A DNA stretch of 64,000 bases from Mesaphorura yosii (Eukaryota > Arthropoda > Collembola > Poduromorpha > Tullbergiidae), in NCBI GenBank assembly GCA_009869945.1, contig WIXG01000387.1, forward strand, positions 1-64,000. The letters are read 5' to 3'. Every line of letters begins with the position of its first letter. The stretch's first letter is position 1. Below, in pieces: positions 11,601 through 23,261 of this stretch. Below the pieces are notes generated by a model, which was not told the origin of the DNA, did not search any database, and saw only the letters and a program-made list of their open reading frames with translations. The position numbers were made by a program, and so were the translations under genes.

Positions 11601-14600
11601 GAGAGAAATCACAATCACACAAATATTCTCATCTCATCTTGTTTGGAGGAAGCGCATAGCGCAGATGAGAATAACTTTTTTCTGTCATATTTACACCGCA
11701 TCACAGCAAGCCAGCGGCGAAAATCCACCAGCAAAGCAGTCGAAACGAATGCAACCGCGGTGCAAAATGCAATAAACGCACGTTCATTCGAATCGCTCGC
11801 GTTCTCGCATCTCTTTAAAGCGAAATTCTGGTCCAGATCATTTCTGGTCTTCATTTCTCTGCTGTGGCACGTCGCGCATCGTCATTCTTTGATCTCACGC
11901 CGAGTCGTAAACAGTTTTGTAAACATGAATTACTTTAAATGCGCGGATCGTGCTTCGCATCACTAATTGGGCGCAGGCGCTTTAATTGCCGTGCCTTTGC
12001 TATTCCATTGTGCCATTGCACGTTGCTGAAAATGACTCGGGCACAGATGAGTGATGGAATTCCTCGAAGGGAGACGCAGCACAGAGCAGATGAAGTAAAT
12101 CATGATTTGCGCCCGTCTTGCATTGCATTACGGTGCGGTGGGCGGAGGCGAGAGTCAATCGAGATTGCGTCCATCCGCGCGTTCGCGCGTCCACACGCCC
12201 GTCCGAGCGTTCGTCCGAGCTCGAGCGTGAGGAACAATGCGTGATTAATGAGATGAATGAATATGCGCTCAGCGCGCGATGAAAAAGATGAAATCAAGAT
12301 GCTGAGCATCAGCATCAGAATCTGTTTCAGAGGCTGAGCTGAGGCCGGTTGATGTGCTGGGCGTGAGTGCTGCCTGCCTGCCTGACTGCCAGAGATTCAT
12401 TTCTTGAGTCTCATCGACCGAGCTGGTGTATAATTACGATTAAAATGTGCCTGATCCCTGAACACTGAACAGCAAAGCACTGCGAGTCGCGAGTGAATTC
12501 CTCCACGCAGTGCACGAAGGCAGGTAGGAACGAGAATGAGAACGAGTTCCAGAATGTCTCGCAGACTCACAGCACAGGCTCGAAATGCATCTTGGATCCT
12601 TGCACTTGTTCCATAATTACGGACTCGCTCCTCCGCGCTGCGCTCTGTAATTAACGACTCACGGACAAAACGCAGCGCAGCGCACTGAGAAGCGGTTGCC
12701 AACCAACTGCATCTCTGCTCCAGCAAAGTGCGTATACGTGCGTGTGCGTTTTTGTGCGTGCGTTGCGTCTTGCGTGATTGCGTTCATGATGAATTGAGCA
12801 CGGTGGATAAAAAGGCCAAAAGGTTAACTTTCGAATTGAACCTCGTTTTGTAGTCTTGGTTGGATTTTTTTTCAGGTGATTTTGGTGGATTCGAATCATC
12901 GAGCAAAGCACGAATTACGAAATTCGACCAAGAATCAAAATCGAATTAAAATAATTCACCGCCACGCAAAGCAATCTTCTTGCGTTTCACGTACACTGCT
13001 GCCCTTTGCGTGAGACGCGTCTTCTCAATCGACTCGACTAGACTCGACTCCTTTTTATCTCTCACTTTTGTGGTCTTTAGTCTTTTAAAATTATGGCTGA
13101 GGTTTTTAGCTTTTTTGCTCGTAAAACGAGACCGGGCACGCGCAAGGCACCCGAGGCGACAGAGCAGAGCAGCGAAATAGAGATGAACATTTACCTCTCC
13201 CGAGGGATTCTCAATTCTCATCTTTGTCTCAGTCTCGGCGACGACGATGCTGCAGGAAATTTTGTTTGGGCACTCCGAAGCAAATACGCGATTAGCGAAT
13301 TAGAACCAGCGCAAACGCAAACTGAATTCAATTCTGCGTCTATTCTGCGTCCGCATTGATTTTAATCCTCCTCACCCTTCATTTTACCATTTCACCATTT
13401 CATGGGATTTTAAACTCGTACTGCACTGTCGTGTTCGGAGATGCACTTCATCAAATCTGCGTAATAGCTCTGATAATAACGCGATACGCTCGAGTATTAT
13501 CGACCTACAGATACTCTGCTCTTCTGTCCTAATCTGTGCAGCAAAAACGTCCAACTTCCCCTCGACTCTTCTTCAATTTCAAATCATCTCCCATCATCAT
13601 AACAATAATGTAATAATCTCCGTGCCCGCGCGCGAGTTTTATTTGGCAGAGTGCTGTTGATCAAAGAGATTTAAAGCACAGCAAAGCAGAGATTTACGCG
13701 AGACACGAATGCGAGTTGCTGTAGCTGTATTTTTAAGGTTGATTAAGTTGACATCAAGTTTGTTATTCCAGCGAAGAGCAGCACAGCATAGCACAGATCA
13801 AAGCTCGAAACTGCAATCAGAATTTAAAATTGTTGCCAATGTCAAGTGGCTGGCAAGCCTTACTACTTGAACCGAATAAACACTCGAAACTCGAAATTGT
13901 CGAAATGCACGCATGGCCGCGCGCTTGCGCGCGAGCACCCAAAATCGATCTTTCGAGTGCCGTGCGGTAAAAAACCGAAAAACCCGGCACACGACACGAT
14001 GAAGTGGCTCGTAAGTCAATTATGTTTGCTTTACGCGCGTGGCGCGTCGCAGATGAAATTCGTCTGTGATTTCGATTTAAATGGAAATTGTCATCGTCGC
14101 AGTCGTCATTTGGAGCGTGATTGAATAATTACGGTCTCGGTACTTCGCTTGCTGCGGTACGCGGTTTTTTTAAAAATCAAAGACTCGTTCGATAGTTCGT
14201 GACGAGAACAATGCGAAGGTGACATGTGTTTGTCGTGTCCGTGTTTAGTCGTAAAAGTGTCAATTACACCACACAGGCAGTCTGGGCACAGGCTCGGCTC
14301 GAATTACGTGCGGAATGAATTCATCTGTGAAATTAAACGAAAATACGCACCCGGGAAGGGTTGCTTTGCTGCTTTGCTTGCTCGGAAACAAGTCAATCAA
14401 ATGCTGCTGAGCATTCGTCACGGTGCTTTGTGGGTGCCGCTCGTTAATTAAGACGTGCGTCCGCGCGAGCTTGCCAGCAACAATGCCAATGACACAAGCA
14501 CAAGAAGAGAGTCGTCATTAAGATCCATTGTGCCGTGTGCACGTCTCTGCTGCTGCCGCATCATTAAACCATGCATCTCCCTGCTCATCTTCAGTCGTAC

Positions 14601-17600
14601 CGTGTCGCGTGCAGATTCGCGTGGCGTGAGTATCTTGTCAAATGGTCAAGGCAGTTCGAACGAGTCGGAGAAAGTCTGCGGGTCGAATTCAATCAGGCGG
14701 GCCGGCGTTGCGGTGTGGTCGACGACCCCACAGGCACAAGCACAATTCAATGATGCACAGATGCGGATCTCTGCAGTTTAGCCGTTTCAGGCTGCACCGC
14801 ATTTTGGGCTGATTTGAATTCCCGAGCGGGCTCGCTTCCGTTCCTTCCCCACTTTTATTGCGTTACGATAAAATAAAGCGCCTGATCCAGTTATCTAGAA
14901 CGGTAGCCAGCGCGCCGGCCGGAGAAGGAAAAGATAAATCCAATTACGATCATTTTCCGTCAGTCCGTCTGCCCAGACCTGTCTGACGACACGACGCGCA
15001 TTTATTTGCTCAGATGGCGGATTCGGTGCGACGGATACGGCGGAGATCGAATCGAGATCAAATTCCTCGACCTGGTCTCTTAATTCGAGGCCCGTATCAA
15101 GCGTCATCTCAAATATCACTTAACGTGCTACGAAAATCACAAGATAATGGAGATCATTATGCATTATGCTAATGCACGTAACCTCATCTGATTGAAATTA
15201 CTTGGCAAAGATAACATGCAAATTGCGTTGTAAAGTGGATGAAATTCAATCCCGTGCTTCGTATTCGTCCATGTTTCTATTTCGAGGGCGAAACGCTGAC
15301 GAGGGGATTTTAAATGTGATCTCAATTCAAAATCGAATTCTGTGTTTTACCAAGTAAATGTGATCTTCTTTTCATGCCAACCGTCCATCGTCAGCCGTCT
15401 CCGTCTTTGTCTTTTGACATGACATCCAAACAATTTGGCAATTGGATCTCCATTTGTTGTGATTATCTTTATCCGAGCAGCACAGCACAGCGAAGAAGAA
15501 AAGGATGACAGATGAGATTACTGAAATGTAACTAGGATGAATCCTTTCAGATCCGCATCCTTTTGCTTCTGCTTCTGCTAGTCGTGTCTTGACAGAAGAT
15601 GCTGATGCTGATGTCTTTGTCTGCTCATCTCTGCTCTCTGCTCTGTTTGCATCATCTGCGCTGTCTCCAATCTCCCGTGCACCAAACGCTGCTTGCTGAT
15701 GGCTGATCAGAACGGCACACAGCATAAAATGCACATTCCGGCCCGGTTTTCATCTCGTCTCATTTCATCTTCTGTAAATACAAAAATCAACAACCTAATC
15801 TCCTCTGCTAAGCTCCAATCTGCCAAAGTGTGTCTTTATCCTTTTCCAGCGCAGCGAGTGAATTGTGTACTGTGAAAAAGATCAGCAGAGAATCGAACTC
15901 GTAATTCTACCTGCAATCACACTGCCATGTCATGCCGTTCAGACGGTCATTGAATTGTAGAAATCTTAATTAATGAATCACATTTGCTTAATTGCAGTCG
16001 TCGCAGTCAAATCAAAGAAAACGCCGGCATTGCCAGCCAGCCAGCCGGCTTGTCACTCAAAGAAGAAGCAAAAGCTCAGTGAGCATTTACGAAATGAAGA
16101 GAAGAGAAGATGAAGACCATCAATTTCCTTTCATTGTTTAATTGCACACTGCGTGCAGTCGAAATTATCAGGTGTCATACCAGCACGAAGACTCCGTCTG
16201 GCCGAAATCAGCAATCACAATTATGAAAAAGAAGAAATCATTCACCGGCCGGCTGGCCGAATCTTCGCTCCACCGCCCTGCGCTGCGGGATTTCATCTCA
16301 AATGATCTGTGAATTATGAATCTGTACGAATCCTCGTGTCCGTCTCTCATTGCCCCGATTGGTTCGGCGATCGGCCAATTCAACCGTCAACGCTGACGCT
16401 CACGCGACTTGTCACAACATCGAAAAGCAGTGCCCACTTGACATTTCACATGCCCAATGTGATAGCCTGGCCTGGCGCGGGCTCAGATTAATAAACTTCC
16501 CCCTGCCGAGTGCACTGTTTGTTCTACGGATCTGAAATGCGTAAAATGAAACGAAAATGCTGACTCAGATATTCATAATTCATATTTCATGTTCTGTGCT
16601 GTTCTGAGATGGGCTGAGCTGCTCGGAGATTCGCATTCGCCTGCCTGCCTGCACGAGAAAGAAAAGTTTGTGAGCTGGAAAACAGAAACGCCGTCTACGC
16701 CTCAAGCGTCGAGCACGAAAGCCAGGAAAAGGAAAATTGGGAAAGTGGAAACTAGGAAGAAGAAAAGACTCGCTCTCGCTCTGAGTTACCAAGGCGACAG
16801 GAGCGCGAGGAGAAAAGAGAAAATCGATCTTCCGGGCCATGCTTTGCTGGCTGGGGCGATGCGAGACGAAAGCAACGCGCACCGTACGATTTACAGATCA
16901 TTTGCAGTTTATTTACCACGACTGTGACGGGTGCAATTGAAGTGTCAATTACATGAATACGACAACAGATTATCACAAGCAAGCGGTGGAAAGGGTTGAG
17001 GATGAGGATGAGATTGACGCACTGCGGCGAGCAGAGCAGCTCAGCGAGCAGATGATCAAGTGCGTTCAACCACAAAATTAAAAACAGAAACAAGAACCAA
17101 CGCACACTCAAATTCGGCTTGGACAGGCCTCGACGCTGTCATTACGTAATTTTGTGGAGCGACAGATGAATTCGGACCAAAACAAGCCGGAAAACGATTC
17201 AAATATCCTCGGAGTCTGTACCTCATCTTCATTTTCTGTATCTTCCTCGCGACTGGCGATGCATAATGCCAATTAAGATCTCTGCAGCGCAAAATTCTGC
17301 TCGCCAACAGCTTAATCAGATTCTTATCCGCGAAGTTCCTAAGCCATGCGTGGTTCGTGGTTTGAATTCCCACGAGACAGTTTGATGTTGATCTCATTAG
17401 CGGTGGCAGCAGCCGAGCAGAGCAGCAGTGATCCAATTGTGACGTGGAAAAGCAGGCAAAATGCGAAGGATGTGAATGCGCAGCCGTGTCGAGTAATTAA
17501 TTGTCGTCAATTGTGGCGCTTAACAAAAGCTCGCACTGGCGCTCCACGCCGCGTTGTGCTTTTGTTGCTCGTAATTGCTGCTCTGCTCTGCTTTGCGCTG

Positions 17601-19400
17601 GGCTGTGCTGAGCTCCGACAAAGACATTTAAAAGAGATAAATTATCATTATCTCGTCTGAATCCGCATCTTTTCATCCGTACGCGTACGCATTGAAATCG
17701 CCGCGCTGTGGGAGTCCAGCCACAAAGCACAAAACAGCACAGAACACAGAAATTGTGCATTACTGCAGACTGGCGGCCAATGAAGAGCAAAGTGTGAATG
17801 ATTTATGGAAGAACACAGCAGCAGCAGCAAAAAGTACAGTACAAAAGACGCAAGAAACGCGTACGAGAATTCGAAATCTGTCATCGTGCCTCTTGCGTCT
17901 TGCAAGATCACAAAATCTCGGCCGTTTCTTCGCCTTGTTCGCTGCCTCGCAAGTGAATGTGAATGGCCTTTTTATGACACGATTAATTCGAACGCGGCGT
18001 TGACATTATAATTTGGGACAATAAATCCGGTGACAAATGATCACATCACGTAATAATTTGCATCTGCATTTCTGCGTTCTTTCCGCTGCTTTTTTTTTAA
18101 TTCGCTGCCTTTTTCTTTTCCTGTAGCCGTGCCGTAATCTGCATAAATGCTAAGTGTTAGGCGGTGGCTGTAAATTGCGTGATCGTGTTCATGTGAGGAG
18201 CGAGAACGAGAATGCGTCTGCGTGTGTCCGCCGTGCGCCTGGCCTACGTTTGCTCTCTGCCCTGTGAAGAGAAGCTTCAGAATCTTGAGAAGTCGCTCTG
18301 CTCAGCTACTTTGGTGAGTTGGAATTCTTGTTGCATTGTGGGCGTTCTCGTGGCAGTCATAATAATAATCTCGGCAATAATCGTATGCGTATTCATTGTT
18401 GGTCTGAAACCTGAATTTTAATTCTGGATTTCTTTTCTTGTGCTGTGAGTCAGTCAGTCCGATGAGGGATGATGATGAGATCCGATGCACAAACCTGTAA
18501 TTACGCACAATACTGGTCTTCGTCTGTCCTGCTGCTCGCTCTTCGCTCTGCGCGAAGGGGAGCTCCAATAAGCCGTAATGTTTTGATTGCGCATTCCATC
18601 AAAATAATCCGGAATTCTCCATTTCCATAAATTATAATTTATTAACTCGCAACGCAGTGCAGAGCGAAAGCGGGCGGGCGGACGGGAAAATATTTACAAG
18701 ATCAAGATGAGGATCTCGTGATTTATTTCCTTGCTCCAAGAACGGGCAGCAAAAACTACTGCTGACTGCGGCACTGCATTCAAGGGCTGGCTGGCCCTCA
18801 GCATCGATGAGAAGGAGGTTGGCTTGGCGGACGCTCATCGGCGTGATGCGAGCCGCGTGTCGCCTGAAACGCGATCCCCGACTTAATTAACGAGAGGAGT
18901 GTGCCACTTTGACGAGGAGCGACACGAGGCTCGTCAAGTGTCCAATTAAATCATAACACGCCACAAAAGAAGCTATTCGAGATTCAGATCGTGTTTCATA
19001 AACATGCCAATTATTTGACGGGCTTATTCGTCTCTTACCTAACATTTCTGTTCCTATTCGGCAGCATGGCTCAGAATTCCGCCGACTGCGATGAAAAGCC
19101 AGAGTTCGCTTTAAATTGCGATTTGCCAATCGATGAAGCCTGTAAAATATTAGTCCCGCCTCTATAAATCAACTACGACCGATTATTTACTTTGGGCTTG
19201 AGAAAATGTGAGCTATTGATCCAAGGTTCGAAGAATTTCGCAGCTCCTGAGAATCGAATTGAGAAAGAAACTCAAACATTGCTTTCAAGTCACGCAGCCA
19301 ATTGCGGTTTCTCGGTGCGCGTGCCTTTGATCACGCTGGGTCTTGGCGCGGCGTGACCAAGCCAGTTGTGTTGATGCCTGCAGTTAACTTCAATCAAAAT
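8608..19400. promoter_or_regulatory. Gene-free 10.8 kb upstream of AP-2, probable cis-regulatory DNA
   Basis: I find no domain-bearing ORF or exon chain on either strand. The DNA is rich in homeodomain cores (TAATTA), GATGAGA/AGATGAG blocks and AGCACAGC-like runs, and holds copies of the POU octamer ATGCAAAT (11111-11118, 15216-15223), with further copies in the first AP-2 intron (7469-7476, 7968-7975). A 34-codon plus ORF at 19066-19167 (MAQNSADCDEKP) stays unexplained. Known developmental regulators such as AP-2 often have large non-coding flanks with enhancers; enhancer function here is inference. Unseen 5' UTR exons may lie within. Confidence 0.4.
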
Positions 19401-19423
19401 CCAAAAAAAGCTCAAAGCACAAG

Positions 19424-19735
19424 ATGTCTTGTTTCTCCTCAATTCTGCTGCTTTGCGTCAGCGTCATCGGAGGAGTGAACTGCGGCCTTCAGTACACAGA
19501 CTCCCAAATCAGTGCCATCTCTCCACAGATCCGCCAGCTATTCGATCAGGTGTACCAGGACGGATGCCAAATCAGTGAGCAGTACAACGAAGACAGAAGC
19601 CTACCATTTCCTTATTCAACAGACGCTGGCTCCAATCATACTGTATCAGCCGAGCCACTACCAACCCCGACCATTAAAAACGAAATGAACAGAGTGAGTA
19701 TGAAAGGATACGGGAAACACCCGCAATGCCATTAG
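19424..19735 (+). CDS. Putative small secreted protein (or first exon of one)
   Basis: An ATG at 19424 begins MSCFSSILLLCVSVIGGVNC, a clean signal peptide, followed by a polar region with two Cys and one N-glycosylation site (NHT); the frame closes at 19733-19735 after 103 codons. A good donor (AACAGA/GTGAGT) at 19694 suggests that codon 90 may end exon 1. Downstream lies the 3' end of a broken IR on the other strand, so later exons could not be placed. A TATA-like TATAAAT near 19163-19170 may be its promoter. No family recognised. Confidence 0.4.
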   Translation: MSCFSSILLLCVSVIGGVNCGLQYTDSQISAISPQIRQLFDQVYQDGCQISEQYNEDRSLPFPYSTDAGSNHTVSAEPLPTPTIKNEMNRVSMKGYGKHPQCH

Positions 19736-19854
19736 CAGGTTATCTTTCTAAAGGAGACCGCAATGGAAAAACAAGTGAGCCACACTGACTTCGGGAATTA
19801 ATGTCAACAGTTGCGGCCAAGGGTGTCACCAACAGGAAGTCAGAGCTCACAATT

Positions 19855-21047
19855 TTTATTCCTGAAGTGGACATGAAAGAAGATTTAAGAATTTTCGTGT
19901 ATAGACTGGTTTCTCTGTTGCCCCGCTTCTATGGCACAGTTTTGGCACAACTCGGTAGTCAGGACGCCCTCGTACAGCGAACTGAGCAGAACCGATTTGA
20001 CGAGGCTCTATGCGAGGAGAAGAACGACGATGACGCGGTGTTGCTTGGCGATAAGAGCGTCATCTCTCGGCTGGCGGAGGAATTGAGCGCAGAACGAGAA
20101 GACGAGCTTCGCTGCATTGATAAGCCTGGCCTTGAATGCTTTGAGTTTCGTCGTGGTGGAGGTGACGGTGGCCAGCAGGGCTAGGCTGAGTACAATGACG
20201 AGGATCCAAAGCCAGATCCGCCCCGTCTAACGGGCTGAACGACGAGCTCAGACGGGCGTGGTTAGCCGCCACGTGCTTGTCGACGCAATAAAGAAGTCTG
20301 ACCGGGCCCGAGTCAAGGAAATACTGCTTCAGGGAAGGGTAGTCTTCTTGCCGATGGAAGTTGCCCGTGAGTATCGCATTAGATGGCGCCAAACGAGGGT
20401 GGGCGTGTTGGGAGGCGAGGAACGTCGTCCAGAAGTGTCCAAGTTCGTACTGAATGATTGTGAAGTTGTACTTTTTCGAGATGAGGGACGTCAGTACGTG
20501 CTGTGGGGAGAAGGCCCTGCGGGGGTCTTTCGAGATGGTCGCCATCAGGCCAAGGTCGCAAGGGTGTGTGCGGGTCGTCTGCCATTCCGATTTCTGCTCC
20601 ATGCAGATCGCGTCTCATTTCTAAGAAGCGTGCGTGGGTTCACGGCATGGAATAAGTCTGAACCCAAACGATGAGCTCCGGGCAGTGCGAGCAGATAAGC
20701 GCCAGCTACTTTCAGTGACTTTGACGGGGACGAGTCGTTGCTCAGGCCGATTTTAGGGTCGGTGTCGCCGCCGCCGTCGCGTCCTCGTTCGCATTCGTAG
20801 TTCGTTGAGACGTACAGAACCCCGTTATTGGTCAGGAGCTCGAATAGGTCCGTCGGAGCCCCGATTTTCCCGTTGTTTTTCCAAATTACTTGGACCAGGC
20901 ATGACTGCGACTGCGTGGCGAGGTACGTCAGGTAAGAGACCGAGGCATTAGCGGTGTCTTCGTTGGCCCCTGGTCGAGTTGATACTGCAGTCAGACAGGA
21001 CAGAAGTCGAAGCACGATTTCTAGTTTCTCAAGTCGTCGAGATCCCA
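19855..21047 (-). pseudogene. Broken ionotropic receptor (IR-type)
   Basis: IRs are chemosensory relatives of ionotropic glutamate receptors. The minus strand starts at an ATG (21047) with a probable signal peptide (LEIVLRLLSCLTAVS) and an extracellular region to about 20640. The protein then continues in another frame (about 20600-20230: FNFTIIQYELGH-like region, KQYFLDSG), and in a third frame from about 20225 with a membrane helix WLWILVIVLSLALLATVT (M1 position). Next comes VIVVLLLA, an in-frame TAG at about 20016-20018, and SLVKSVLLSSLYEGVLTTEL, which fits M3 and its exit. The S2 lobe and M4 are absent. At least two frameshifts, one nonsense codon and 3' loss make this a pseudogene. Sequencing error could explain one lesion, not all. 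Confidence 0.6.
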
Positions 21048-21250
21048 TTTCAGATTTCGGTAGAATTTCTTTCTGTTTCCGGATTCCAGTTCGGTTGCTC
21101 TTTGTAAATGACTGACTGTCCAGGCTAGACATGTGAACGAGATGCTCGCAAGTGTGCATATTTCCTCCAAAAGACGCTTTTTTTGAAAATCGGATAAATT
21201 CCAAAGGCCGAGGACGACGTTTGGCAAAAGCTCATCCATGCAGCAATGCT

Positions 21251-21256
21251 TATAAA
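21251..21256 (+). promoter_or_regulatory. Candidate TATA box of the prohormone-like gene
   Basis: TATAAA followed about 75 bases later by a TCAGT initiator-like motif (near 21330). It precedes the prohormone-like precursor by about 270 bases. The spacing to TCAGT is too long for a single unit, so one of the two is probably not used. Confidence 0.3.
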
Positions 21257-21527
21257 GGACAATTGGGGCAATTGGAGCAATTATACAATGGGAAAGACGT
21301 ATTAATATAATTATTACAGTAATTAGTCGGTCAGTGAGTCAAGTCAATGCATTGTCTTGTGAGGTGGTCAATTCCAAATGGGATCATTGAAACAAACTTC
21401 AAAGACCGAAACGCGAAACGAGAAAGGTGAAGCGGCTACTCACTTTAATATGAAAATGGCTCAGTTAGTCGATGATTTCATGCAGTTAGTCACTCGTCAC
21501 TCGAAGAGTGGCCGTCAGCGAGAGAAA

Positions 21528-22199
21528 ATGGCTCCGATCTCCTGCTGGTCCGCGATCTCACCCTCCGCCTGGATTCTTCTGGCCGTCGTGGCGGCGGCGG
21601 GCGCCGATTCCATTTCCTTCGTAGGCGGTTTGCCACGAATTCATGCGAAAATCTCAAATACGCGGCGCGTGGACGCTGGTGGGATCGAACTCCGAAAGAC
21701 TCCGTCGCTCAGAAAACGCGTCTCCCCGCCGCCCAAGCCGCAGACCGTTCCGCCGTACATCTTTCAACCCCACGAGCCTTATTTGAAGGAGCCGTACCAC
21801 GTCGACATGCGAGTCCTGCCCGAACGCGCGCCGGGCAAGGAAAATGAGGGCTTCGAGGCTGCGCCTGCGTTGGGCGATCACGATCGTGCGAAGCGTTATG
21901 GTCGGCCGCAAGGACGGCGAATGTACATACACAGACCGGAATACCATCAAGCGGATAAAAAAGCGACGAGGGAGAGGAGAAGTTTTGGTGAGCCCACACT
22001 GCACAGTGTTCAAATCAGACGAGAACGAATTTACGCTGATTTACACGCGTTCTCATCTTCAGGATCGTACGAGCAAGAATACGAATACGGGGGCCTGTGG
22101 TCCGACTTGCCGCTCGCCCTCCCGCGGCTGTTCCCAAACTTCATCGGGTCGAACGAGATCGACGTCGGAGAGCCGCTTTCGAGGTCGAAACGCTTCTAG
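21528..22199 (+). CDS. Candidate secreted prohormone-like precursor
   Basis: The frame is open from an ATG at 21378, but the ATG at 21528 places a signal peptide (SAWILLAVVAAAGADS) at the N-terminus, so I prefer it. The mature chain is basic and carries many potential convertase sites: AKR/YG, GRR/MY, DKK/AT, RERR/SF, ending SRSKRF. A candidate intron 21988-22062 (G/GTGAGC to CTTCAG) is 75 bases with no stop, so both spliced and retained forms are open; spliced, RRSFGSYEQEYEYGG reads smoothly into an acidic, aromatic peptide. AATAAA follows at 22255-22260. The C-terminal region (LPLALPRLFPNF) matches no neuropeptide I know. It could instead be an extracellular matrix or cuticle-associated protein. 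Confidence 0.5.
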   Translation: MAPISCWSAISPSAWILLAVVAAAGADSISFVGGLPRIHAKISNTRRVDAGGIELRKTPSLRKRVSPPPKPQTVPPYIFQPHEPYLKEPYHVDMRVLPERAPGKENEGFEAAPALGDHDRAKRYGRPQGRRMYIHRPEYHQADKKATRERRSFGEPTLHSVQIRRERIYADLHAFSSSGSYEQEYEYGGLWSDLPLALPRLFPNFIGSNEIDVGEPLSRSKRF

Positions 22200-22299
22200 C
22201 CAAGCAGTGGAGGCGGGCGAATATATTGCTTATTCTTTGAGTCTTAGCGAGAATAATAAAATCAAACATTCATAAAACCAATCCTGGGTTGAGCCGCCC

Positions 22300-22960
22300 T
22301 TTTCCACCTGAGCCAGATTGTTAGCAACTGAGCAGTAGCGCAATCCGGAGCAGTGAAAGCACCCCACTGTGAGGTACATCAACAGATGGCGCTCCGACGC
22401 GCCACCTCCCGCCAACTCATTGTAAACTTCTTCCATGAGCTGCACACACTCAGCTCCTAGCTTCCTGACTATGTCCGTCAGAGGACGTTGAGGTGCAGCG
22501 CGATGGAGCAGGGGAGCAGGAGAATCACGTTCACAGGCACGTGGTCCTTGACTTCAACGCGGGAGAGCCAATCCTTGGCCAGAGGTCGTTGCCAACCATC
22601 GCAGCGCGGGAGCCGCACAGAATGAACAACCGGACCGCCGGTGACCTCATCAAATTCGTCTCCGTCGTCTGCTTCACACTGGCAAGCGCCAGCATTGTCT
22701 AAAACCAAATCCCTGAATCGTAGCACTTGAGCTCGTGGTACTCGTCCATGGTGATCGAGTCGCTTGCGACCTTCGTGAAGCGTTTTAATTGACATGATGT
22801 AGCCTAGAAAGTCCAGGAAGCGCCCCAGACAGAAAGTTCATGTCACGAATCATGTATTCCAGCGAAAACTGGAGTTTGGCCACAAAGGGCGTGGGGCCGG
22901 GGTCCGTAAAGGGTGTGCCGTTAACTTCGGGGCGTTTGGCATGGGATTGCAGTTGCAGTC
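22300..22960 (-). pseudogene. Broken copy A of an unidentified protein also found at 40.6-41.5 kb
   Basis: The minus strand reads in shifting frames: LQFSLEYMIRDMNFLSGAL (about 22815-22880), SDSITMDEYHELKCYD (about 22730-22780), DWLSRVEVKDHVPVNVILL (about 22520-22580), then in another frame QRPLTDIVRKLG and finally LLMYLTVGCFHCSGLRYCS (about 22340-22400). The last three blocks align in order with the plus-strand relic at 41.2-41.5 kb (DWLSCVEKICPVNVILL, QRPLAGIVKQL, LMFIVATFYHCMGNRYES). Frame changes and stops separate the blocks. The family is not known to me; the conserved C-terminal stretch has a TFYHC/GCFHC core. Confidence 0.4.
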
Positions 22961-23261
22961 GCTGAGGTTAGGTATGGCGGCGGGAGCAGGGACTCAGAAT
23001 CTGCTGAATTATATCATGTGCCCATTTTAGTGCAGTGATGTGGGTTTGACAGCTGCAAAATAAAACACTTGCGATTATCTCACCTCCGAAATTATGAGAA
23101 AGAAACAATGAAATTTAATCTCTTCACACTTGAACTAGTTTAGTTCACCCGTCCACTCAGCCACTCTATTATCATCAAGCGCAATACCTTATCGCTTAAG
23201 TACTCACTGGAGTATTCGCAGATTGAAATTGAGACTTGTGGAGAGTTTAAGTGTAAGCAAA

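Noticed and set aside
10021..18500. Tandem-repeat or CRISPR-like array in the AP-2 flank (AGCACAGC, GATGAGA words)
   Set aside because: The words recur irregularly without a fixed period or spacer; this is simple-sequence enrichment in non-coding animal DNA.
19424..19880. Three-exon model for the small secreted ORF
   Set aside because: It fits by phase but needs introns of 45 and 36 bases, the second shorter than any plausible spliceosomal intron here.
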